A stretch of DNA of 62,695 nt. It comes from Acidobacteriota bacterium (lineage in GTDB: Bacteria; Acidobacteriota; Blastocatellia; RBC074). The stretch is taken from contig JACPYM010000075.1 of the NCBI GenBank assembly GCA_016196035.1, positions 1 through 62,695 on the forward strand, read 5' to 3'. This document shows positions 8,982-20,581 of the stretch, piece by piece. The notes beneath the pieces are model-generated. The model searched no databases, was not told the DNA's origin, and was given only the letters and a program-made list of their open reading frames with translations. Within the stretch, counting starts at the first letter, position 1. The number at the start of each line of letters is the position of its first letter. A program made the translations under genes and the position numbers.

Positions 8982-10541
8982 ATGAGCGAACGAATAGCAA
9001 TCTTCGATACGACCTTGCGCGACGGTGAGCAATCGCCCGGTTGCAGCATGAATTTGGAAGAGAAATTGCGCATGGCGCGCCAACTGGATGCGCTCGGCGT
9101 GGATGTCATTGAAGCCGGCTTTGCGATTGCTTCGGACGATGATTTCGCCGCCATTCGCGAAGTCGCCAAGCAATGCCGGCGTCCGATCATCGCTTCGCTT
9201 TGCCGCACGACGCCAGAAGACATCGAACGTGCGTGGGAAGCACTGGCGGATGCCGCGCATCCGCGCATTCATACATTTGTGGCGACGTCCGACATTCATC
9301 TGCAATACAAGTTGCAGAAAACTCGTGAAGAAGTCTTAGAAATGTCGCGCGCGGCGGTGCGGTTGGCCAAAAGCTTTACCGACGATGTCGAGTATTCCGC
9401 CGAAGACGCGACGCGCACCGATCTCGATTATTTGTGCGAGGTAATCGAAGCTGTGATTGATGAAGGCGCAACGGTCGTCAACATTCCAGATACGGTCGGC
9501 TATACGATTCCCAGCGAATATCGCCACATCATCTCAGCGCTCAAACAGCGCGTGCGTAACATTGACCGCGCCGTCATCAGCGTCCATTGCCACAACGATC
9601 TCGGTTTGGGCGTAGCCAATTCACTGGCTGCGATTTCAGCCGGCGCGCGCCAAATCGAATGCACAATTAATGGCATCGGGGAACGCGCCGGGAACGCTTC
9701 GCTGGAAGAAATCGTGATGGCGCTGCGCGTGCGCAAAGATTTGATGCCGTATGAAAACAGCGTCGTCACCGAAGAGCTATACCGTTCGAGCCAGACGCTA
9801 TCGAACATTACAGGTGTGCACGTACAGCCGAACAAAGCCGTCGTCGGCAAGAACGCTTTCGCACACGAAGCGGGCATTCACCAGCACGGCATGCTCAAAA
9901 ACCGCACCACCTACGAAATCATGACGCCCGAATCCATCGGCGTGAAAACCAACAGCCTGGTGCTAGGCAAACATTCAGGCCGTCATGCGTTGAAGGCGAA
10001 ATACGAAGAGATGGGTTACAACCTGGCGCGGCCTGAACTCGACAAGGCGTATAAGCTGTTCACCAAGCTGGCCGATCAGAAGAAAGATATTTTCGAGGAA
10101 GACTTGATGGCGATCTTGCAAGACGGCATCGCCTCGATCCCCGAACGTTACAAGCTGCGCAACCTGCAAGCGACCGCCGGCACTTCAACGCTGTCCACCG
10201 CGCTAGTCACGCTTAACGATACAACGGCGGATGAAGACCGCACGCAGACCGCCGCAGGCGATGGACCGGTCAACGCCGTCTACTCGGCCATAGACAAAGT
10301 CATTGGCATAGATGGCACGCTGCTCGATTACACCGTGCGTTCGATCACGCGCGGCACCGATGCAGTCGGCGAAGTATTTGTTCACGTCGAATTCGGCGGC
10401 ACTTCTTATACGGGCAAGGCCGCCAGCACGGACGTCATTGACGCCAGCGCGCGCGCTTATCTGAACGCCGTCAATAAAGCACTTTACGCAAAGGAAAGAA
10501 GGAAGACAGTTAGTAGTGAACAGTTGGCAATCGGCAGTTAA
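8982..10541 (+). CDS. leuA: 2-isopropylmalate synthase
   Basis: 519 residues. The catalytic TIM barrel begins with [13 protein letters not shown] and contains the metal-binding [13 protein letters not shown] and the [10 protein letters not shown] block. A C-terminal regulatory domain of the leucine-feedback type follows (about 390-505). It condenses acetyl-CoA with 2-ketoisovalerate, the first step of leucine synthesis. The ATG at 8982 follows TTTTGGAG. The last dozen codons lie in a repeat-like sequence (10505-10541), so the tail [13 protein letters not shown] is probably not ancestral. Confidence 0.93.
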   Translation: MSERIAIFDTTLRDGEQSPGCSMNLEEKLRMARQLDALGVDVIEAGFAIASDDDFAAIREVAKQCRRPIIASLCRTTPEDIERAWEALADAAHPRIHTFVATSDIHLQYKLQKTREEVLEMSRAAVRLAKSFTDDVEYSAEDATRTDLDYLCEVIEAVIDEGATVVNIPDTVGYTIPSEYRHIISALKQRVRNIDRAVISVHCHNDLGLGVANSLAAISAGARQIECTINGIGERAGNASLEEIVMALRVRKDLMPYENSVVTEELYRSSQTLSNITGVHVQPNKAVVGKNAFAHEAGIHQHGMLKNRTTYEIMTPESIGVKTNSLVLGKHSGRHALKAKYEEMGYNLARPELDKAYKLFTKLADQKKDIFEEDLMAILQDGIASIPERYKLRNLQATAGTSTLSTALVTLNDTTADEDRTQTAAGDGPVNAVYSAIDKVIGIDGTLLDYTVRSITRGTDAVGEVFVHVEFGGTSYTGKAASTDVIDASARAYLNAVNKALYAKERRKTVSSEQLAIGS

Positions 10542-10564
10542 AGCTGCCTGGTCGCTGCCAACTG
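10521..10564. repeat. Short nested inverted repeat across the leuA stop
   Basis: CAGTTGGCA (10521-10529) pairs with TGCCAACTG (10556-10564), and inside it GGCAG (10533-10537) pairs with CTGCC (10544-10548). The left arm encodes the last residues of LeuA; the right arm lies before leuC. Confidence 0.6.
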
Positions 10565-10595
10565 CGCACGCTTGTCTGCTTACTGGAGACTGATT

Positions 10596-11861
<1,266 letters not shown>

Positions 11862-11872
11862 CCGAGTTAGTT

Positions 11873-12286
11873 ATGCTCAACTGGTCAAACTTAGTGCCAT
11901 TACTCATAACAACCATTACTGTGGTGGTTGGCTGGGTGATCGCACATAGGTTAAACGCTGCTCGTGATCTTCAAAATAAACGCCGAGAGATACGGGTCAG
12001 TTACCTAATAGAAGCGTTTAGAAAAATTGAACGAGGTTCGATTCCGGAAGCAAAGGCATACAAACAAGAAGACTTTGAAACAGCTATCACGGACGTTCAG
12101 TTATTTGGGTCAGTAGAACAGGTTGATCTGGCACATCAATTTGCTGAAGCCGCTTCAAAAGGTGAAGGAGCATCGCTTGATTTGTTATTGTTGAGTTTAC
12201 GTAACGAGCTGAGAAAAGAGCTTGACCTTGATGAGGTTACAAAACCAGTGAGGCCTTTTAGGATACAAACAAAGAGGAAGCTATAA
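11873..12286 (+). CDS. Membrane-anchored protein of unknown function between leuC and leuD
   Basis: 137 residues: one N-terminal hydrophobic helix (about 8-24), then a charged helical cytoplasmic part with [25 protein letters not shown] and an Ala/Leu-rich C-terminal helix region. The codon use is clearly AT-richer than leuC and leuD on either side, which points to a later insertion. It starts 11 bp after leuC and ends 4 bp before leuD, so it is co-transcribed with them and does not break the operon. I do not recognise a named family. Confidence 0.7.
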   Translation: MLNWSNLVPLLITTITVVVGWVIAHRLNAARDLQNKRREIRVSYLIEAFRKIERGSIPEAKAYKQEDFETAITDVQLFGSVEQVDLAHQFAEAASKGEGASLDLLLLSLRNELRKELDLDEVTKPVRPFRIQTKRKL

Positions 12287-12290
12287 ATAT

Positions 12291-12809
12291 ATGCCTGAAT
12301 TACCAACCAATCTGAAAGGCACCGCGCACGTTTACGAACGCGCGCACATCAACACCGACGAGATCATTCCGGCACGCTACCTGAACGAACATCAGGAAGC
12401 CGTGCTGGCCAAATCCGCGATGGAAGACATTGACCCGGACTTCGTCAAGCGCGTCAAACCGGGCGATTTCATTATCGCGGGCGACGATTTCGGCTGCGGC
12501 TCTTCGCGCGAACACGCTGTCTGGGCCTTACGTGGCGCGGGCATCAAGGTCGTCGTGGCGAACAGCTTCGCGCGCATCTTCTTCCGCAATGCGATCAACA
12601 ACGGCTTTCTCGCCATCGAATGCGCGGATGTCTGTGAGGGCACGCAGACGGGCGATGAAGTCGAACTCGACCTGCTGGCCGGGCGCTTGCGCAACCTGAC
12701 ACGCGGGACAGAAAAGACCTTCGTGCCGATCAGCGATTTTGCACGCGAATTGATTGAGGACGGCGGCTTGCTGCCGCACATCCAGAAGAAAGCGGCAGGT
12801 GCGGCCTGA
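12291..12809 (+). CDS. leuD: 3-isopropylmalate dehydratase small subunit
   Basis: 172 residues with the small-subunit swivel-domain signatures: [11 protein letters not shown] near the start, [13 protein letters not shown], and [18 protein letters not shown]. It forms the isopropylmalate isomerase with LeuC. Its ribosome binding site, GAGGAA, lies inside the end of the inserted upstream gene, so expression of LeuD now depends on reading through that insertion. Confidence 0.93.
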   Translation: MPELPTNLKGTAHVYERAHINTDEIIPARYLNEHQEAVLAKSAMEDIDPDFVKRVKPGDFIIAGDDFGCGSSREHAVWALRGAGIKVVVANSFARIFFRNAINNGFLAIECADVCEGTQTGDEVELDLLAGRLRNLTRGTEKTFVPISDFARELIEDGGLLPHIQKKAAGAA

Positions 12810-12882
12810 CGGCAGTGGCGTAATACGTACTAGCTGAAACCTGCTCAGGCTCTCGGTAATCAGCCAATCAAGGAGGCGCAAC

Positions 12883-14655
12883 ATGAGGAAGGCTCCGTTC
12901 TTTGCAACCTTTGCCCTGCTTTTGCTGACAGTCTCGATTTTGAGCGCGCGGCGACAAAGCGTGACTTCGGATGAGACGAATCATGTGCCCGCTGGATATA
13001 GTTATTTGAAGTGGGGGGATTTTCGCGCCAATCCGGAGCATCCGCCCTTCATCAAGCAATTCGCCGCGTTGCCCTTGCTTTGGCTCAATCCGGAAATGAG
13101 CAAGGTGGCTCCTTATTGGATGGAAATGGGCAAGGGACTGATCGGGCCGCGCCATTCTGACGAACTGCTTTTCGGCTACGAATTTCTGTATCAGCAAAAT
13201 GCGGGCGACCGGCTGGTCTTTTGGGCCAGAATCCCGATCATTTTGCTGGCGCTCTTGCTGGGTTGTGGCGTGGGGTGGTGGGCTTGGCAGCTTTATGGCT
13301 GGCAAGCCGGTGTCACCGCGCTGCTCTTATACCTGCTCTTGCCTGACTTGCTGGCGCACGGACAATTGGTGACCACCGATCTGGGCGTGAGTTGTTTTCT
13401 CTTTTTCAGCGTCTACGCTTTTGTGCGCTTGTTGGCGCGAGCCAACTGGCAAAACGTTTTGCTGTGCGGCGGGCTGGTGGGATTGGCACTGGTGACCAAG
13501 TTTTCTGCCGTGCTTGTGTTTCCGATGCTGGCGTTGCTGGCGCTGGTGTTCGCATTCGCGCCGGAAAAGTTAGTGCTCAAGCTGCCCCGGCGCGCGGAGC
13601 AAGTATTGACCAGCCCACGCGAAAAGCTTTGGGCCTGTGCTGGCTTGCTGGCAGTGATTGTCGCCATTAGCACGTTGGTGATCTGGGCCGATTACGGATT
13701 TCGTTATCGCCTTTCACCTGACCCGTTCGTTTCCATGCGCCTTGATTGGAATCGGCACTGGGCACAAGGCGGATTGCTGCGAGAAGCCATGCATAGCGCG
13801 CAAAATGCGCAATTGTTGCCCGAAGGTTATCTGTTCGGCTTTCTCGAAATGCTGGAATCCATTAAGGGCCGCCAGGCGTTCCTGCTGGGCCAGCATTCCA
13901 ATACCGGCTGGTGGTATTACTTTTTAGTGACGTTCTTGGTCAAAACACCGCTGCCCCTGCTCATACTCATTGGCTTAGGCGCGGTGTTCATCCGGCGTTA
14001 TGGCGCGGGCTGGTGGCTTGAGACAAGCTTGTTATTGCCGGTCGCGATTTATTGGGCTGTCACCTTGGGCAGCAAGATCAACATCGGCAACCGCCACCTG
14101 TTGCCGATCTATCCCTTTCTGATTGTCTTTGCGGCCAAAGCCGCGCGCGCTTTCGCCGAACCGCAACAACGCTTTTTGAAAGCCGCATTATTGTTGCTAT
14201 TAGGTTGGAACCTGGTGGAAACGGTGCGCGTCTATCCGCATTTTCTGACATATTTCAATCAAATCGCGGGCGGCTCGGCGGGCGGTTATAACTGGCTGGT
14301 GGATTCCAATCTGGATTGGGGGCAAGGGCTGAAGGAACTCGCCAAATACCGCCAGGCGCACCCCGCAGAGCCGTTTTATTTTTCCTACTTCGGTTCCGCC
14401 GATCCGGCGATCTATGGCATCCAGGCCAAGTATCTGCCCGGCTTCAACCCGATTGCTTTGGCGGAGCCGGAAAAGACCGCGCGCTTCAATGAAGTCCCAT
14501 CCGGCGCGACGGTCGCCGTCAGTGCCACCATGCTGCAAGGCGTCTTGCTCAATGACCAGATTGCGCCAGGCGCCGGAAGCTTCATGCAAAAACTCAAGTT
14601 GCTGGCTCCTGAAGCGCGCGTCGGCAATTCGATTTTCATCTACCGGATGCCCTAA
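12883..14655 (+). CDS. Multi-pass membrane glycosyltransferase (GT39/ArnT-like)
   Basis: 590 residues with about ten hydrophobic helices after a short N-terminal one. The first outside loop carries TSDETNH (D30, E31), the acidic pair that polyprenyl-phosphate-sugar transferases of the PMT/ArnT group use for catalysis. FRANPEHPPFIKQ follows, also typical. It would transfer a sugar from a lipid carrier to a protein or lipid on the outer face of the inner membrane. It lies between leuD and leuB with a strong AAGGAGG site; its link to leucine synthesis is only positional. Confidence 0.75.
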   Translation: MRKAPFFATFALLLLTVSILSARRQSVTSDETNHVPAGYSYLKWGDFRANPEHPPFIKQFAALPLLWLNPEMSKVAPYWMEMGKGLIGPRHSDELLFGYEFLYQQNAGDRLVFWARIPIILLALLLGCGVGWWAWQLYGWQAGVTALLLYLLLPDLLAHGQLVTTDLGVSCFLFFSVYAFVRLLARANWQNVLLCGGLVGLALVTKFSAVLVFPMLALLALVFAFAPEKLVLKLPRRAEQVLTSPREKLWACAGLLAVIVAISTLVIWADYGFRYRLSPDPFVSMRLDWNRHWAQGGLLREAMHSAQNAQLLPEGYLFGFLEMLESIKGRQAFLLGQHSNTGWWYYFLVTFLVKTPLPLLILIGLGAVFIRRYGAGWWLETSLLLPVAIYWAVTLGSKINIGNRHLLPIYPFLIVFAAKAARAFAEPQQRFLKAALLLLLGWNLVETVRVYPHFLTYFNQIAGGSAGGYNWLVDSNLDWGQGLKELAKYRQAHPAEPFYFSYFGSADPAIYGIQAKYLPGFNPIALAEPEKTARFNEVPSGATVAVSATMLQGVLLNDQIAPGAGSFMQKLKLLAPEARVGNSIFIYRMP

Positions 14656-14687
14656 ACCGCTAGGCATTTTTTTGTGAAGAGAGCTTT

Positions 14688-15752
14688 ATGAATTACCGAA
14701 TCACCGTGCTCCCTGGCGACGGCATCGGCGTGGAAGTCGCGCACGAAGCAGTCGAACTGCTCAAAACCGTCGCTCAAACCTTCGGGCAGGAATTTGAATT
14801 TCAAACGCGCCTGATCGGCGGCGCAGCGCTCGATGCCGTGGGCGTGCCCTTGCCCGACGAGACGTTGCGCGATTGCCAGGCCAGCGATGCCGTATTGCTC
14901 GGCGCCGTCGGTGGCCCGCAATACGACAACAATCCGCCCAAGCTGAAACCGGAAACGGGCTTGCTGGCATTGCGCAATGGCTTGGGCGTCTTCGCCAATC
15001 TGCGACCCGCGTTGTTGCACGATCCGTTGATTGACGCTTCGCCGCTGAAACCGGAAATCGTGCGCGGCACCGATATGATCATCGTGCGTGAATTGCTGGG
15101 CGGCGCGTATTTCGGCCAACCGCGCGGCGTGGATGACGAACGTGGCTGGAACACGATGGCGTACACCGCGCCCGAAGTTGAACGCATTGCGCGCGTGGCA
15201 TTCGAGTTGGCACGTGGACGCAAAAAGAAGCTGCATTCGATTGACAAGGCCAACGTGCTGGAAAGCTCACAACTCTGGCGCAAGGTCGTCATTCGCGTGG
15301 CGCAGGATTATCCCGATGTCACACTCGAACACGGCTACGTGGATTCGTGCGCGATGGCGCTGGTGATGCGCCCAACAGCGTATGACGTGATCGTGACCGA
15401 GAACCTGTTCGGCGACATCTTGAGCGATGAAGCCTCCGTTTTGACCGGCAGTTTGGGTATGTTGCCTTCCGCCAGCATCGGCGGCAAAGTCGGGCTGTAC
15501 GAACCCGTGCATGGCAGCGCGCCCGACATTGCGGGCAAAGGCATCGCCAATCCGTTGGGGATGATTGCCTCGATTGCGCTGATGTTGCGTTACAGCTTCA
15601 AACTCGAAGCCGCCGCCGCTGCCGTTGAAAAAGCCATCAGTGACACGCTGGCCGAAGGCTACGGCACACCGGATTTGAAGAGTCAGGCCAAGCAGATCAA
15701 GACGAGTGAAATGGGCGCGCTCATTCGCCAAAAGGTCGCGGCGGCCAACTAA
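14688..15752 (+). CDS. leuB: 3-isopropylmalate dehydrogenase
   Basis: 354 residues of the isocitrate/isopropylmalate dehydrogenase family. Visible are [10 protein letters not shown] at the N-terminus, [15 protein letters not shown] typical of LeuB rather than Icd, the catalytic lysine region DKANVL, the metal aspartates in [12 protein letters not shown], and the NAD-binding region [18 protein letters not shown]. It completes the leu gene set. A simple terminator follows directly. Confidence 0.93.
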   Translation: MNYRITVLPGDGIGVEVAHEAVELLKTVAQTFGQEFEFQTRLIGGAALDAVGVPLPDETLRDCQASDAVLLGAVGGPQYDNNPPKLKPETGLLALRNGLGVFANLRPALLHDPLIDASPLKPEIVRGTDMIIVRELLGGAYFGQPRGVDDERGWNTMAYTAPEVERIARVAFELARGRKKKLHSIDKANVLESSQLWRKVVIRVAQDYPDVTLEHGYVDSCAMALVMRPTAYDVIVTENLFGDILSDEASVLTGSLGMLPSASIGGKVGLYEPVHGSAPDIAGKGIANPLGMIASIALMLRYSFKLEAAAAAVEKAISDTLAEGYGTPDLKSQAKQIKTSEMGALIRQKVAAAN

Positions 15753-15759
15753 GCCAACC

Positions 15760-15786
15760 AAAGGACAGGTGAAATGCCTGTCCTTT
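15760..15786 (+). terminator. Rho-independent terminator after leuB
   Basis: AAAGGACAGG (15760-15769) pairs with CCTGTCCTTT (15777-15786) over 10 bp with a 7-nt loop. The T-run is short, but the position directly after the leuB stop supports the call. The leu unit therefore ends before the ilv promoter. Confidence 0.7.
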
Positions 15787-15839
15787 GTTGTCTCTGAACG
15801 GACATAACGGATATTTATCATTTGGCAGAGATTATTTAC

Positions 15840-15868
15840 TAGACTGAATCTAGCGTGCTGACTATAAT
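15840..15868 (+). promoter_or_regulatory. ilv operon promoter
   Basis: TAGACT (15840-15845), a 17-bp spacer and a perfect TATAAT (15863-15868). Transcription from about 15875 would give a leader that includes the peptide at 15928 and the terminator at 16109-16144. Confidence 0.65.
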
Positions 15869-15927
15869 GCGCCTGCTTTTTCAAGCATTCGCACTTATAT
15901 CAACCCAATTCGCCGAGAGTTTCAGTT

Positions 15928-16083
15928 ATGTCTGATCGCCTTCAATCAAACACGTTGCTTAGCCCGGTCGGCACTGATGTGCGACTTCGCGGCCTGAACG
16001 CGCTGGTTGTCGCGATTATTAACATTATCGTAGTAGGGGGCGTACTACTCGTACGCGTACCACTCGTCGGCTGGGCCGCCTGA
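15928..16083 (+). CDS. Branched-chain amino acid leader peptide (ilv attenuator)
   Basis: A 51-residue peptide. Its first 25 residues are ordinary; residues 26-47 contain 16 Ile, Val or Leu out of 22 (for example [11 protein letters not shown], then VLLVRVPLV). That is far more than chance and matches the three products of the pathway encoded downstream. It sits between a good promoter and a strong terminator, ahead of ilvB. By analogy with the IvbL and IlvL leaders, its function is the act of translation: the ribosome stalls when any of the three charged tRNAs is scarce. No strong ribosome binding site is visible, only GAGAG at 15914-15918. Confidence 0.85.
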   Translation: MSDRLQSNTLLSPVGTDVRLRGLNALVVAIINIIVVGGVLLVRVPLVGWAA

Positions 16084-16144
16084 AACACAGGCAATCAAGA
16101 TGCACAGCAACCCCGGCGAGCCAAACGACTCGCCGGGGTTTTTT
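16063..16144 (+). promoter_or_regulatory. Transcription attenuator: antiterminator and terminator
   Basis: Terminator: AACCCCGGCGAG (16109-16120) pairs with CTCGCCGGGGTT (16129-16140), a perfect 12-bp stem with an 8-nt loop, ending in T6 (16139-16144). Antiterminator: CTCGTCGG (16063-16070) can pair with CCGGCGAG (16113-16120), with one G-U pair, and would block the terminator. The first strand covers codons Leu46-Gly48 of the leader peptide, so a ribosome at the stop (16081-16083) would mask it and permit termination. A ribosome stalled earlier in the Ile/Val/Leu run would expose it and permit read-through to ilvB. Confidence 0.85.
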
Positions 16145-16219
16145 ACTTTGAAATGCGGGCACGGTATCGGGAGCAAAAGCAACGGGTACTGTTATGCCCA
16201 GGATTGAGGGAGAACTTAT

Positions 16220-17923
16220 ATGAAAATGCGTGGCGCACAAATTCTGCTTGAATCGTTGCGATGCGAAAACGTGAAGCATGTGTTCGGCTATCCGGGCGGC
16301 GCAGTGCTGCACATCTATGACGAACTCAACAAGCACGAGCAGGAACTCGGCATCAAACATTATCTGGTACGGCACGAACAGGGCGCGTTGTTTGCCGCCG
16401 CCGGTTACGCCCAAGCGACTGGCCAGGTAGGCGTAGCGCTCGTCACTTCCGGCCCTGGCGGCACCAATGCCGTCACGGGCATCGCCAATGCGTTCATGGA
16501 TTCGATCCCAATGGTTGTTTTCACTGGCCAAGTGCCGACGCATTTGATCGGCAACGACGCTTTTCAGGAAGCCGATTTGACGGGCATCACGCGTTCATGC
16601 ACGAAGCACAATTACCTGGTCAAAAAAGTCGAAGACCTGGCGCCGACGATCAAAGAGGCCTTTCACGTTGCGGCCAACGGGCGGCCCGGCCCGGTACTGA
16701 TTGACATGCCCAAGGACATGACCGCGCAAGAGATCGAGTTCAGCTACCCCGAAACGATTCAACTGCGCAGCTACAACCCGCAAGTTCAACCCAGTCAAAA
16801 ACAAGTCCGCAAAGCTGTCGAAGCCATGCTCAAAGCCGAACGCCCGGTGCTGTATCTGGGTGGCGGCGCAGTTGCGGCAGGTGCGTATGAAGAAGTACGC
16901 CGGTTGGCTGAACGGCTGAACCTACCGACGACCTGCACGCTGATGGGCCTAGGCGCGTTCCCGGCCAGCCATCCACTGAGTTTGGGGATGCTGGGCATGC
17001 ACGGTGGTTACTGGACGAACATGGCCGTGAACAATTGTGATCTGTTGATCTCGATTGGCGCGCGTTTCGACGACCGTGTGACCGGCAAGATTAGCGAGTT
17101 CGCCAGCGGTGCCAAGTTCATCCACGTAGACATTGACCCATCCTGCATCAGCAAGAATGTGCCTTGTGATTATCCGGTCGTAGGCGATGCCCGCGCCGCG
17201 ACTAAAGCCTTCCTGGCCGAGGTCGAAGAGCAATTGGCAGGTGGCGCAAAACTGGCCTCGAAGGATTCCTGGCACGCCCAGATCGCCGCATGGCGCAAAC
17301 AACATCCATTCTGGTTCAAAGAAGAAGGTGATGTCATCAAGCCGCAATTTGTCATCCACGAATTGCATCGCATCACCAAGGGCCAAGCCATCGTCTCTTC
17401 TGACGTGGGCCAGCACCAGATGTGGACGGCGCAACTTTACGGCTTCGATTCGCCGCGTCAGTGGCTGAATTCCGGCGGCTTGGGCGCGATGGGTTATGGC
17501 TTCCCCTCGGCAATGGGCCCGGCGGTGGCTTACCCCGACAAACTTTGTGTCGCGGTCGTGGGCGATGGCGGCTTCCAGATGTCTATGAACGAATTGGCGA
17601 CGGTCAAGCAGTACAACATCCCGGTCAAGATTCTGATCATCAATAATGGCTATTTGGGTATGGTGCGCCAGTGGCAAGAGCAGTTCTATGAACACCGCTA
17701 TGCGCACGTCAATCTGGAAGTCTCGCCCGATTTCGTCAAACTGGCCGAAGCTTATGGCGTGCCCGCTCTGCGCGCGACCAAGGCCAGCGAGGTCGCTCAT
17801 ACACTCGAAAAAGGCTTGAACATCCCCGGCCCGGTGTTGATCGAGATGAAGGTGGCGCGCGAGGAAAACGTGTTTCCGATTGTGCCGGCAGGCGCGGCGT
17901 TGAAGGACATGATCTTAGCTTAA
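16220..17923 (+). CDS. ilvB: Acetolactate synthase, catalytic subunit
   Basis: 567 residues, the usual three-domain thiamin-diphosphate enzyme. The catalytic glutamate region [21 protein letters not shown]-associated [14 protein letters not shown], and the TPP/Mg motif [12 protein letters not shown] to INN are all present. It makes acetolactate and acetohydroxybutyrate for valine/leucine and isoleucine. It is the first enzyme gene after the attenuator and is followed by ilvN. Confidence 0.95.
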   Translation: MKMRGAQILLESLRCENVKHVFGYPGGAVLHIYDELNKHEQELGIKHYLVRHEQGALFAAAGYAQATGQVGVALVTSGPGGTNAVTGIANAFMDSIPMVVFTGQVPTHLIGNDAFQEADLTGITRSCTKHNYLVKKVEDLAPTIKEAFHVAANGRPGPVLIDMPKDMTAQEIEFSYPETIQLRSYNPQVQPSQKQVRKAVEAMLKAERPVLYLGGGAVAAGAYEEVRRLAERLNLPTTCTLMGLGAFPASHPLSLGMLGMHGGYWTNMAVNNCDLLISIGARFDDRVTGKISEFASGAKFIHVDIDPSCISKNVPCDYPVVGDARAATKAFLAEVEEQLAGGAKLASKDSWHAQIAAWRKQHPFWFKEEGDVIKPQFVIHELHRITKGQAIVSSDVGQHQMWTAQLYGFDSPRQWLNSGGLGAMGYGFPSAMGPAVAYPDKLCVAVVGDGGFQMSMNELATVKQYNIPVKILIINNGYLGMVRQWQEQFYEHRYAHVNLEVSPDFVKLAEAYGVPALRATKASEVAHTLEKGLNIPGPVLIEMKVAREENVFPIVPAGAALKDMILA

Positions 17924-17972
17924 GGAGCAGGCAGGTGTGAGTTCACGCCGCTGACATCCAAGCAACAACTAA

Positions 17973-18527
17973 ATGACTATGCGACATACAATTTCTATTC
18001 TGCTTGAAAATGAATACGGCATGCTCTCGCGCGTGGCTGGTCTCTTCAGTGCACGCGGCTACCAGATTGACACGCTCAGTGTCGCCCCGACGTTGGAGGA
18101 TGGGGTCTCGCGCTTGACGCTGACGACGCACGGCAACGACCACGTCATCGAACAGATCGTCGAACAGACGCGCAAGATGGTGCGCATCCTCGATGTCGTA
18201 GACATGACCGCCAACCCGCACGTCGAACGCGAGATGGTCATGCTCACGGTCAGCGCGCATCAGGGCGAAGAACGGCAAGAAGTCTTAAGCCTCGTCGAAA
18301 TCTTCCGCGCCCGCGTGGTGGATGTCTCGAACGATACGTTTATCGTCGAGTTGACCGGCAATGCCGAAAAGGTCAACGCCTTTATTGAACTGCTGCGGCC
18401 CATCGGCGTTCACGACATGGTCCGCACCGGCACCGTCGCGCTGACGCGCGTCGCCTACATCAAAGCGCAAAAACTGAAAGACGATGACGAAGAGTTTTCG
18501 GAATTGTCGCTGAACGAAAAAGTCTAA
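17973..18527 (+). CDS. ilvN: Acetolactate synthase, regulatory subunit
   Basis: 184 residues with an N-terminal ACT domain ([31 protein letters not shown]) and the C-terminal ALS_ss domain (about 85-170) ending in GTVALTR. It gives valine feedback control and activates IlvB. It lies 49 bp after ilvB; a repeat then separates it from ilvC. Confidence 0.94.
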   Translation: MTMRHTISILLENEYGMLSRVAGLFSARGYQIDTLSVAPTLEDGVSRLTLTTHGNDHVIEQIVEQTRKMVRILDVVDMTANPHVEREMVMLTVSAHQGEERQEVLSLVEIFRARVVDVSNDTFIVELTGNAEKVNAFIELLRPIGVHDMVRTGTVALTRVAYIKAQKLKDDDEEFSELSLNEKV

Positions 18528-18535
18528 ATCGAGTT

Positions 18536-18662
18536 CTGTGTTCTAGGTTCTGTGTTCCAGGTTCTAGGTTGCTCCCTACTTGTTGGTATGAACTTCAACC
18601 ATAAAACCCAGAACCTAGAACCTAGAACCTAGAACCTGGAACACAGAACCTGGAACCTGGAA
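18536..18662. repeat. Inverted repeat of tandem CCTAGAA units
   Basis: The left part (about 18536-18570) is GTTCTGTGTT/CTAGGTT units. The right part (about 18611-18662) is the complement, with CCTAGAA repeated three times and then GGAACACAGAACCTGG. It can fold into a long hairpin between ilvN and ilvC. Its sequence is unrelated to the CACGAAG repeats but has the same architecture. Confidence 0.85.
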
Positions 18663-18687
18663 CTTCCCTAAGGAGCACTCAACTGCA

Positions 18688-19704
18688 ATGAACATTTATT
18701 ACGACAAAGACGCTGACCCGAACGCCCTCAAAGGCAAACGCATCGCCATCATCGGCTACGGCTCGCAAGGCTTCGGGCACTCAAACAATCTGAAAGATAG
18801 CGGCGCGGATGTGATCGTTGGCTTACGCGCGGACAGCCCCTCGGTGGCGAAAGCCCAAAGCGCGGGCCTTGAAGTCCTGCCTGTCGCCGATGCCGCCGAA
18901 CGCGCGGACATCATCATGCTGCTCACGCCCGACGAATTGACGCCCGGCATTTATAAACGCGACATCGAACCGCATTTGAAAGCGGGCAAGTACCTGGCTG
19001 TCGCGCACGGTTTCTCGATTCACTTCAAAAAGATTGTGCCGCCCGCTGACGTCAATGTCTTCATGGTTGCGCCCAAAGGCCCCGGCCACCTGGTGCGGCG
19101 CGAATATGAAAAGGGCGGCGGCGTACCTTGTTTGATCGCGGTTGCCCAGGACCCCAGTGGCGATTCCAAGCAGGTGGCGCTCGCGTATGCCAGTGCCATC
19201 GGCGGCGCGCGCGCGGGCGTGATCGAAACGACCTTCAAAGAAGAAACTGAAACTGATCTGTTTGGCGAACAGTCCGTGCTGTGCGGCGGCGTGACGGCGT
19301 TGATTCAAGCCGGTTTTGAAACGCTGGTTGAAGCGGGCTACGCGCCCGAAATGGCCTATTTTGAATGCCTGCACGAGATGAAGCTGATCGTTGACCTGAT
19401 GTATGAAGGCGGCATTTCGACGATGCGCTATTCGATCTCGAACACGGCTGAATACGGCGATCTGACGCGCGGCAAACGCGTCATTGGCCCGGAAGTCAAA
19501 GAGCGCATGAAGGAAATTCTCGGCGAGATTCAATCCGGCCAATTCGCTGACGAATGGATGGCTGAGGCCGAATCCGGCAAGCCCAATTTCACGCGGCTGG
19601 TCGAAGCTGAGAAGAAACACCAGATCGAAGACGTTGGCGCCAAGCTGCGCGGTTTAATGCCGTGGCTGGCGTCGAACAAGATCGTAGACAAAGCCAAGAA
19701 CTGA
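18688..19704 (+). CDS. ilvC: Ketol-acid reductoisomerase, class I (short form)
   Basis: 338 residues, the short bacterial class. The Rossmann motif [17 protein letters not shown], the [14 protein letters not shown] strand, and metal-binding acidic residues in [13 protein letters not shown] and [14 protein letters not shown] are complete. It converts acetolactate to dihydroxyisovalerate, and acetohydroxybutyrate likewise. AAGGAG precedes the ATG directly after the repeat. Confidence 0.95.
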   Translation: MNIYYDKDADPNALKGKRIAIIGYGSQGFGHSNNLKDSGADVIVGLRADSPSVAKAQSAGLEVLPVADAAERADIIMLLTPDELTPGIYKRDIEPHLKAGKYLAVAHGFSIHFKKIVPPADVNVFMVAPKGPGHLVRREYEKGGGVPCLIAVAQDPSGDSKQVALAYASAIGGARAGVIETTFKEETETDLFGEQSVLCGGVTALIQAGFETLVEAGYAPEMAYFECLHEMKLIVDLMYEGGISTMRYSISNTAEYGDLTRGKRVIGPEVKERMKEILGEIQSGQFADEWMAEAESGKPNFTRLVEAEKKHQIEDVGAKLRGLMPWLASNKIVDKAKN

Positions 19705-19752
19705 GGCAGCCGCCATTGCAATGCGAACGGCCTGCCAGGAAAGGAATCTGAC

Positions 19753-20523
19753 ATGCACTCCACCGCGCAAGCGCAACACAACGAGTCCATCGTAGATCAA
19801 TTCACCCGGCAGGCCGTTCCCTTTTCCCGCATTGCCGCGCAATCCGAAGAACTGCTGTTGGAAATGTCTGGCGTGACGGGCGCAGACACCGTGCTCGACC
19901 TCGCGTGTGGCCCCGGCATCGTCGCCTGCGCTTTTGCTACTCGCGCCAAACACGTCACCGGCATTGACCTGACGCCCGCGATGATCGAACAGGCGCAGAA
20001 ACGCCAGCGCGAACAGCAACTCGACAACCTGACCTGGCAAGTTGGCGATGTCTTGCCACTGCCGTTTGCCGACGCCTCCTTTTCGACTGTCGTCACGCGC
20101 TATTCGTTCCATCACTTCCTGAATCCCCAAGCCGTTTACGCCGAGATGCTGCGCGTTTGCCAGCCGGGCGGCACCGTAATGGTCGTGGACGCCGCGCCGC
20201 CGCCGGAAAAGCAGAACGCTTACAACCACGTCGAAAAGCTGCGCGACCCATCGCACACGCGAGCGCTGAATGAAGCAGAGTTTTTGCAGATGGCTGCGAC
20301 GCTTGGGCTGCAAGAAATTAAAACTGCGCATTACTATTTCGAGGTGGATTTGGAATTGGCGTTGAAAGGTTCGTTCCCCAACCCCGGCGATGACGAAAAG
20401 ATTCGCCAGCTTTTCCGCGCTGATGTCGGCCAAGATCGCTTGGGATTGAACGCACAGTTCAGCGGCGCTGATTTTCATTTTGCCTACCCAGTGCTTATAC
20501 TGGTTGGGAAGAAAGCCACCTGA
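19753..20523 (+). CDS. Class I SAM-dependent methyltransferase (UbiE-like)
   Basis: 256 residues with motif I VLDLACGPGIVACAFA (about residues 49-64), the acidic residue GIDLTPAMI, and the post-motif SFHHFLNPQAVYAEMLRVCQPGGTVMVVD typical of the UbiE/BioC-like group. It probably methylates a small molecule; the substrate is unknown. AGGAAAGGAA precedes the ATG. It follows ilvC by 48 bp and could be co-transcribed. Confidence 0.8.
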   Translation: MHSTAQAQHNESIVDQFTRQAVPFSRIAAQSEELLLEMSGVTGADTVLDLACGPGIVACAFATRAKHVTGIDLTPAMIEQAQKRQREQQLDNLTWQVGDVLPLPFADASFSTVVTRYSFHHFLNPQAVYAEMLRVCQPGGTVMVVDAAPPPEKQNAYNHVEKLRDPSHTRALNEAEFLQMAATLGLQEIKTAHYYFEVDLELALKGSFPNPGDDEKIRQLFRADVGQDRLGLNAQFSGADFHFAYPVLILVGKKAT

Positions 20524-20581
20524 GACTTCTTGGCGGCCAACCGAAAACGGAGGCATGGCGCGGCAACGCGATGAACTACTT

